From Methanomassiliicoccales archaeon (GTDB lineage: Archaea > Thermoplasmatota > Thermoplasmata > Methanomassiliicoccales > UBA472), in assembly GCA_038740345.1 (NCBI GenBank), contig JAVYMA010000012.1:1-62187 (forward strand): DNA of 62,187 bases, read 5' to 3'. How positions within the stretch are numbered: the first letter of the stretch is position 1; every line of letters starts with the position of its first letter. The translations under genes were made by a program, and so were the position numbers. Under the pieces are notes generated by a model, which saw nothing but the letters and a program-made list of their open reading frames with translations, was not told the DNA's origin and searched no databases. Positions 56,237 to 62,187 of this stretch are shown one piece after another.

Positions 56237-59200
56237 ATGGATATGGCAAACGTTAATGTCCGCGGTCTACCTTTGGGTCGCGTTCTAGGAAAGAGAGCTT
56301 TGCTCTACATCGCGCTGCTCGTATTCGCTTTTGCGCTGGTGCTCTTGCTTAACACCAGCAATGCGAGCGCGACGATAGTCATCAACACTGATATAACGAC
56401 TGATACAACGCTTACAACAGCTGATGATTACATTATCAGTGGAGATATTACTGTTGTATCGGGAGTCAGGTTGTCAATTGAACCTGGTGTATATGTAAAC
56501 TTTACATCTGGTTCAAGTCTCACGATTGAGGGTTATCTGTATGTGAATGGTACTCAGGGTAGCCCTGTAAGAATGTCGGGCGTGACTCCCACCCCAGGGT
56601 TTTGGGATGGAATTCTACTCAAGGGCCCATCTGGTTCAAGAATGACATATTTTGAAATGAGCTATGCCCAAGATGGTATTGTTATTGAGGACACAACGGT
56701 CAGCCCCTTTAGCGGAACAATAAATAACAATGCTGGCGACGCTGTTACCTTTGTCAGAACCACCGGCAATCTAAATGTTGCGTTACAGGGTTTTGTGTTA
56801 AATGGCATTGGTGGTGACGGTTACAAATTCATTGCGGACAATGGCAACGCTGTTGTCTCGTTAACTAATTGTGGAGCATTTAATGTAGAAGGTGTTGGGG
56901 TTTATGTATTCTCTCCGTGGGGTAATGCTTCCTTAAGTATTGTAGGAGGCGTGTTTACTTCCCCGACAGCAGGAATGTTTGGTGGTGCCTGGTCAGTTGC
57001 CTATTGGAATTCTTCTGTAAGTATCTCTGGAGGGGCATCATTCTACTATGCTCAAATAGGAGCGGTGGCTGAGTGTGTGGTGGGCAATGCCGTAGTTTCC
57101 ATGAATGGAGTAACGCTTGGCAATGTCGAGGGTGCAGGTACAAGTTATGGAGCAGCTGCCATAGCCTATGGAATTGGCGGTAAATCGACCATTCAACTCA
57201 CAAATATGGTAATCAGGAACGCCACTTATGGAGCCTTCGGCTACGCACCTGAAGGAGGAGTGAACATAGCCGTATCTGGAGTCACCTTTGATAACATCAC
57301 TGAATATGGTCTAGTGGCTTGGGCTTGGGAGGAAGGCGCAATTGTTAGCGTAACCAACTGCATTTTCGAAAATGTGGATGTGCCGATATCAGTCCAGTCC
57401 AATCATACGGCCACTATAAACATTGTGGGAACGGATATATCCAATCCGTATCAAGCCGTAGATGTATTGAATGCATTTGGTGGCGTGAACGTGGTTATGA
57501 CCAGAGTCAACATTACAGGTATTGTTGATAATGGCGTCTTAATCCGTTCCTTTGAAGCCGGGGCGAATATTGTTCTTACTGATGTTTCAGTCACAGGCGC
57601 ATTTGGAACGTCAAGCGTCTATTGCGACGTAAATACCACAGCCACCATCACCGCGACAAGGTATTATGCATCAGGCCTATTCTATGGTCTAGGAGTCGAG
57701 ACCAATGGAAATGTGGTATTCGATGTTAGTGATGCAATAATAGAAAACGTCTTTTACGCATTCTATGTTTTTGCTGAGGGAGGGGTGAATGCCAGGATTG
57801 ATCCCACCCTCATTAATCACTCGCAATATGGGGTGTCAATCACTTCAGAAGGTGATGTGACTCTAACCTTGCTCGATGTGGACATGAATGATACTGTTTA
57901 TTGCGTCGTGATCAACTCGATGGTTGGCGACATAGATTTCTCCTGGAAGAATGGGCGTGTCACGGGAGAGGAGACCACCCTTGTAGGAGTGTATCTATGG
58001 ACGCTCGAGGGTGCAGTGACCGCGAATATGGAGAATGTACAGATGCAGTTCGACACGACTGACTATCTCTATTGGTGGAACTTAGGCTCGGCGGACAACA
58101 GCATGCTGTACATCTCTGCCAACCAGACGGTGACTATAACTTTGACCAACGTGTGGAGCAACTTCAGCTGGGCTGGCGTTTTTGCCTCCAGCGCCAATGG
58201 GGATATGAGCTTCACCGCCTCGGACGTGAGCATCTATAATGTGATCACAGGCGTTTATCTGTCTGCACCTGGCACTCTGAACATCGACGTCTCTGACTTC
58301 AAGGTCCTGAACAATGTCTTCTGGGGTCCAGTCCTAGGAATTTTAGACTTCACCAACAATGTCAATTATGTAAGAGCCTTTGATGGAAGGGCTGGAGGAG
58401 ATATAGCTGCTACATTCGAAGGTGTAGAGACCAACATGCATGGCGGTATTTATCTCATATCTGACGAAGGAAGCATCGATCTCATCGGTAGCGACATCGT
58501 CAGGTACATGGAGATTGAATATTATCCTGGCATTTGGTGGTTTAGCACTGACATGTTGTGGCTAGAAGCTCCGAATGGCGCGGTGACTGCAGAGCTTAGC
58601 GATGTGAGCTTCGCTCTATATGAAGGATGGCCAGGATATAATGGCTATGGCGTCAACATCGTTGCCAATGAGTCCGTGTCCTTGGTGGCGAACGGTCTAA
58701 CCATAAGCGGTGCGAACAATGGCATACAGATAGTTTCCTTGATTGGCGACGTCATAATGGAAATGACAGAGACCTCGGTGATGGAAACTACGAACAACGG
58801 AATGCTGATCTATGCTTATGATGGCAGTGTCCAAGCGACATTCCAAGACGTCCTGGTCGATCATTCGTACTTAGGGAATGGTTTGGTTATACAGGCGATG
58901 GGCGATCTCACCATAACCATGGTGGGAGTAAACGTCAACGACTCGGCCGTCAATGGCGTGCTGATGCTCTCGGTCATGGGCAACATAATGCTCGACATAA
59001 CTGATCTCGAAATCGCCAACTCAGGCGAAGATGGATTGAACGCAGTGGCCGCTAATGGACTGATTGATGTGGCCATAGATCCCTCCGTCATCTCGTCTTC
59101 AGATGATGTGGGAATGTATCTCGAGGCTGCTGGGGCGGTGACAGTGATTGCCGTTGACACGGCCTTTATCGACAACAACATCGGTTTGGAGATACACTCT

Positions 59201-62187
59201 CAAGAGGGTGGAATAAGCGTAAGCCTGTCGAGGGTGGAGTTCAGTGGAAACGAGTTTATCGGTCTATTCGCTGAGGCGGACCGCGATGATGTGGTCGTGG
59301 AATGCAGTGAGTCTATTTTGACCGAGAACTACTATGGCTTCTATCTCAACACCTTGGCGGGAGATGTGTACATCAGTGTGAATAACGCGAGCTTTGAGCT
59401 AGGTGGGTATGGAATATGGGCTTTGAGCTCGAATGACATATTCGCCACCATAGTAGACTCGCAGTTCTTAGGCCAATCCTATGGCTCGGTCACACTCTGG
59501 GCGGATCACGATGTGGTGGTGAGCTATCTCCGGGACGTATTCGATGGTTCCTCAGCGGACAATGCACAATTCTTCCTGCCCAGCGAGTCTGAAGCCAGAT
59601 ATGTGATGATAGATCCCGATGTGTGGACCACCAACTCCTGGCTCACTGTGGATCTCGATTGGCCCTTCGAGTTCAATGGAGTCTACTATACTAGAGTTAC
59701 CATGTCCCGCTATGGCTGGATAGGCTTTGGCGTAACAAATGTGAACGTTACTTACCCCGACTTTGGATGGGGCGTTCCCAACATGATCGCCGCGGCCCAA
59801 AACCCATACTGGAACAACCACGAGTATCCCGGCATTGGCTACAAGAAAGTGGAGGGAGCAATCATCTTCCACTGGTACGTATGGCAGACAGGATATGAGC
59901 CACTTAAGAACGTGTTCCAGATATGGCTGTTCCAGAACGGCGACGTGGAGATCCGCTATGCGATGATGGAGACCAAAGACGTCAGCCATCCCAGTTATGC
60001 ATATGGTATCAACTTCAATGGCGGAGGATATTGGGACATCAGGGATTGGACATACGGCCCATTCAGCCATGATGTATTCTTCAATGAATGGAAGAGCATC
60101 TACTTCACCATGGGAAGGGCTTCCTATGGCTACGGTTCCTGGGTGCAAGCCCTTGGAAACGTGACTGCCACAGTGAAGGATAGCAGTGTCAGCTACTTCA
60201 TGACTGGCGGTATGCTCTTCGAATGCTATGATGGCATTCTGAACGTGAATATAAGCGACAACTCGTTCAGCTACATCGGTGGGATGTATGAGCCATGGGC
60301 AGCGTTGTCGCTGGTAGATTATAACGGAACTATGGATGTAGAATTGACCGATCTCAATTTCTATTACATAGTAGGGTTCGCCATCATTATGTGGGATGCA
60401 CCGATCAACGGTGGATCAAGCAACATGGTGATAACGAACTCCTATTTCGAACAGGTCGGCAGATGCGCAGCTATGGTATCCGATGCTTCAGGTGCTGAGG
60501 GGTCGTTCGAGCTTTCCGTCACAAAGAAAGTGATGGACAACGTCGGAGTGCATGCCGGGCCATTCTACACCATGACCTGGTTAGACACGCCATTGGCCTC
60601 GTGGAATCTTTCAGTGAGCACAATGTTCGAGAACAACAACATCGAAGGCAATCTGGATCCATGGTTAATGATGGCTAGTACTATAGCGCCTCCATTGTGG
60701 AGCATCGACCCCGCCCAGCTCTATTCCTATGTGGAGCTTAGCACAAGCACGGAAGAGAACACCATAGCATCGTTTGAAGTCCGCGCGGTAAACAACACGC
60801 TGAAAGACGGAGCCATCTATGGACATGGAGCCATCGGAACTCAAGTGCAAATAAGGAGCGTTGGCGCGGGAGGGATTACATCCTCTCTCAACGTCCTCGC
60901 GCAGGACAATGAGATCAGAGACTATTACGTGCCGTTCAGCTATGGCATCGCATCGATGATCAATCAGCGCAAGACTGGTCAGGATACAAGTGCATCAGTT
61001 GGATTACAGGTCAACGCTGAATACCTGAATAATGAGGTGGTTTTCGGTTATGGCACAGCTGGATACGGTCTGATGGTCCAGGTGTACCAGCCCATCGAAG
61101 AGGGAATCGTCTCAGGAACTTGCGATGTCGTAGCTAATGTGAAAGACAACCGCGTATGGTATGTGGGAAATGGCGTCTCGCTTTATTCCGAAACCTCGCT
61201 TGTGAATTCATGGGGATCAACCTCTTCAAACGTGGTCTTCAACGTGCAAGAGAATGACATCCGGGCCTTTAGCGTAGGTGTTCAAGCACAGGCTAAATCC
61301 TCAGCCTCCTTCTCGCACTACTTCCCACCCTATGAACAAGAAGTGAGCGCGACCTCGGATCTGAGCTTCGCCATGGACATAAGTGGCAATGAGATAAAGT
61401 GTGGTGGAAATGGTATCATTGCCTATGCTGATAACTTTGCCTTGGAAGACTATTATGGCGTGTTCACTAGCGCCTCTGCGACGTTAGAGGGAAGGTTCGA
61501 CGTGCATGACAATGTGCTAGATACTGGGTACTCAAATTCTTATGGTTATGCTATGGACCTCGAAGCATCGATACAATCGGGCTGGGGGCAGTCTGAGAGC
61601 TCGTTGAATGTGGATTACTCGGTAACGGACAACGTGGTCTATGCCAATGGAAACTATGGCATTTACGTAAGTAGCTCCATACAAGCAGTCACATCCTACC
61701 TCAGAATCAGGGACATGCCAAAAGCCACCGCAACAACTAATGTCGAGATATTACGGAACGAGGTGTGGTACGCCTACGATGCAATAATGGTGGAGCAAGA
61801 TGCGTCGGCTTATTATGGCCAGTCAGAAGCTTCCTTGACGGCAGTTGTGCTAATCGAGGACAATATCGTTGAGCAGGCCTCTGACGAGGGCATTTACGTA
61901 TTCATCTATGGTTATGGGTCGTCCGAAGAATATGGTTCGCCATGGGTAAGTTTGTACGCTGACGTCAGCGTGGTCAGGAACATAGTCAGCGGCGATTCTT
62001 GGGAAGGCGAATGCTATGCCATAGATGTGGAGTATTGGATCAGCGGAGTTTATTACCTCGGCTCGTCCTATGGAACAGCCCTGATAGCGGAGAATGAGAT
62101 AAGCGATGCATACATAGGAATCCTGTTCTACAGTGAAGGATGGAACCCAGTACCAGTGACCATAATAGACAACATGGTGGACAGCTG
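56237..62187 (+). CDS. Giant beta-helix surface protein (partial, no stop in window)
   Basis: An open frame of 1983 codons runs off the window end. Residues ~19-45 are a hydrophobic export signal (LLYIALLVFAFALVLLL). The rest is mostly a right-handed parallel beta-helix of Asn/Gly/Val-rich rungs of ~20-25 residues (LSIEPGVYVNFTSGSSLTIE and many similar), with abundant N-x-S/T sites. Around 59570-60130 lies a different globular domain (WPFEFNGVYYTRVTMSRYGW, FQIWLFQNGDVEIRYAMM), which resembles nidogen-like beta-sandwich modules of surface proteins. A role as S-layer-like or adhesive protein is inferred. Its neighbour AglB probably glycosylates it. Membrane anchoring cannot be judged because the C terminus is missing. 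Confidence 0.85.
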   Translation, partial: MDMANVNVRGLPLGRVLGKRALLYIALLVFAFALVLLLNTSNASATIVINTDITTDTTLTTADDYIISGDITVVSGVRLSIEPGVYVNFTSGSSLTIEGYLYVNGTQGSPVRMSGVTPTPGFWDGILLKGPSGSRMTYFEMSYAQDGIVIEDTTVSPFSGTINNNAGDAVTFVRTTGNLNVALQGFVLNGIGGDGYKFIADNGNAVVSLTNCGAFNVEGVGVYVFSPWGNASLSIVGGVFTSPTAGMFGGAWSVAYWNSSVSISGGASFYYAQIGAVAECVVGNAVVSMNGVTLGNVEGAGTSYGAAAIAYGIGGKSTIQLTNMVIRNATYGAFGYAPEGGVNIAVSGVTFDNITEYGLVAWAWEEGAIVSVTNCIFENVDVPISVQSNHTATINIVGTDISNPYQAVDVLNAFGGVNVVMTRVNITGIVDNGVLIRSFEAGANIVLTDVSVTGAFGTSSVYCDVNTTATITATRYYASGLFYGLGVETNGNVVFDVSDAIIENVFYAFYVFAEGGVNARIDPTLINHSQYGVSITSEGDVTLTLLDVDMNDTVYCVVINSMVGDIDFSWKNGRVTGEETTLVGVYLWTLEGAVTANMENVQMQFDTTDYLYWWNLGSADNSMLYISANQTVTITLTNVWSNFSWAGVFASSANGDMSFTASDVSIYNVITGVYLSAPGTLNIDVSDFKVLNNVFWGPVLGILDFTNNVNYVRAFDGRAGGDIAATFEGVETNMHGGIYLISDEGSIDLIGSDIVRYMEIEYYPGIWWFSTDMLWLEAPNGAVTAELSDVSFALYEGWPGYNGYGVNIVANESVSLVANGLTISGANNGIQIVSLIGDVIMEMTETSVMETTNNGMLIYAYDGSVQATFQDVLVDHSYLGNGLVIQAMGDLTITMVGVNVNDSAVNGVLMLSVMGNIMLDITDLEIANSGEDGLNAVAANGLIDVAIDPSVISSSDDVGMYLEAAGAVTVIAVDTAFIDNNIGLEIHSQEGGISVSLSRVEFSGNEFIGLFAEADRDDVVVECSESILTENYYGFYLNTLAGDVYISVNNASFELGGYGIWALSSNDIFATIVDSQFLGQSYGSVTLWADHDVVVSYLRDVFDGSSADNAQFFLPSESEARYVMIDPDVWTTNSWLTVDLDWPFEFNGVYYTRVTMSRYGWIGFGVTNVNVTYPDFGWGVPNMIAAAQNPYWNNHEYPGIGYKKVEGAIIFHWYVWQTGYEPLKNVFQIWLFQNGDVEIRYAMMETKDVSHPSYAYGINFNGGGYWDIRDWTYGPFSHDVFFNEWKSIYFTMGRASYGYGSWVQALGNVTATVKDSSVSYFMTGGMLFECYDGILNVNISDNSFSYIGGMYEPWAALSLVDYNGTMDVELTDLNFYYIVGFAIIMWDAPINGGSSNMVITNSYFEQVGRCAAMVSDASGAEGSFELSVTKKVMDNVGVHAGPFYTMTWLDTPLASWNLSVSTMFENNNIEGNLDPWLMMASTIAPPLWSIDPAQLYSYVELSTSTEENTIASFEVRAVNNTLKDGAIYGHGAIGTQVQIRSVGAGGITSSLNVLAQDNEIRDYYVPFSYGIASMINQRKTGQDTSASVGLQVNAEYLNNEVVFGYGTAGYGLMVQVYQPIEEGIVSGTCDVVANVKDNRVWYVGNGVSLYSETSLVNSWGSTSSNVVFNVQENDIRAFSVGVQAQAKSSASFSHYFPPYEQEVSATSDLSFAMDISGNEIKCGGNGIIAYADNFALEDYYGVFTSASATLEGRFDVHDNVLDTGYSNSYGYAMDLEASIQSGWGQSESSLNVDYSVTDNVVYANGNYGIYVSSSIQAVTSYLRIRDMPKATATTNVEILRNEVWYAYDAIMVEQDASAYYGQSEASLTAVVLIEDNIVEQASDEGIYVFIYGYGSSEEYGSPWVSLYADVSVVRNIVSGDSWEGECYAIDVEYWISGVYYLGSSYGTALIAENEISDAYIGILFYSEGWNPVPVTIIDNMVDS

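Overview
The window is archaeal and fits a euryarchaeon of the broad class Thermoplasmata (Methanomassiliicoccales- or MBG-D-like). This is inferred, not proven. Supporting signs are archaeal ribosomal proteins (P0, P1, L1, L11, L30e), an RNA polymerase with A'/A'' split but B unsplit, Cdc6/Orc1, primase large subunit, Spt5, SecE, AK6, AglB, TATA-box promoters (several apparently leaderless), HypB and a DUF1638 protein. Coding density is high. TAG is a common ordinary stop codon here.

Layout. 1-8.7 kb: partial unknown gene, Mut7-C RNase, riboflavin-pathway reductase, PAC2 chaperone, RNA 3'-phosphate cyclase, CPA2 antiporter, DUF1638 protein, a secreted thioester-domain (TQXA) protein, a hotdog thioesterase and tRNA-Gly(CCC). 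8.8-16.8 kb: UPF0147, Lrp-type regulator, a 55-aa protein behind a palindrome-flanked TATA box, GNAT, AsnRS, M20 peptidase, GcvT, Cdc6 and NIF3. 16.9-20.7 kb (minus strand): secE-spt5-rpl11, then rpl1-rplP0-rpl12 from their own promoter. 20.7-26.1 kb: a cell-division locus with two tandem FtsZ1-type genes, acylphosphatase, a TatD-like hydrolase, and a tandem ribbon-helix-helix regulator directly followed by an FtsZ2-type gene, the cdrS-ftsZ2 arrangement known in haloarchaea. 26-34.2 kb: TrmJ, TruA-type synthase, AK6, CDP-alcohol phosphatidyltransferase, PriL, a radical-SAM protein, an AT-rich island, a decayed malic enzyme, EF-1beta and a small zinc-finger protein. 34.6-43.7 kb: tRNA-Lys(UUU) interrupted in both the D and T arms, then rpoH-rpoB-rpoA1-rpoA2-rpl30e-nusA. 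43.7-62.2 kb: radical SAM, PyrF, a 2168-aa AglB oligosaccharyltransferase with a huge extracellular extension, a membrane-anchored surface protein, translin-family protein, PurD, HypB and a giant beta-helix surface protein running off the window.

Most interesting points. (1) A tRNA-Lys gene with two small introns outside the anticodon loop; the T-loop intron forms a canonical bulge-helix-bulge. (2) A CdrS-like double-RHH/FtsZ2 operon with a perfect 8-4-8 inverted repeat at its predicted start site; a variant of that motif sits between the promoters of ftsZ1b and acylphosphatase, suggesting one regulator links several division genes. (3) Tandem ftsZ1 genes sharing nucleotide-identical tracts of 44, 56 and 50 bp, as expected from gene conversion. 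(4) Domain additions on core machinery: a beta-sandwich before Spt5, a helix-hairpin-helix-like segment before RpoA'', and about 1240 extracellular residues after the AglB catalytic region.
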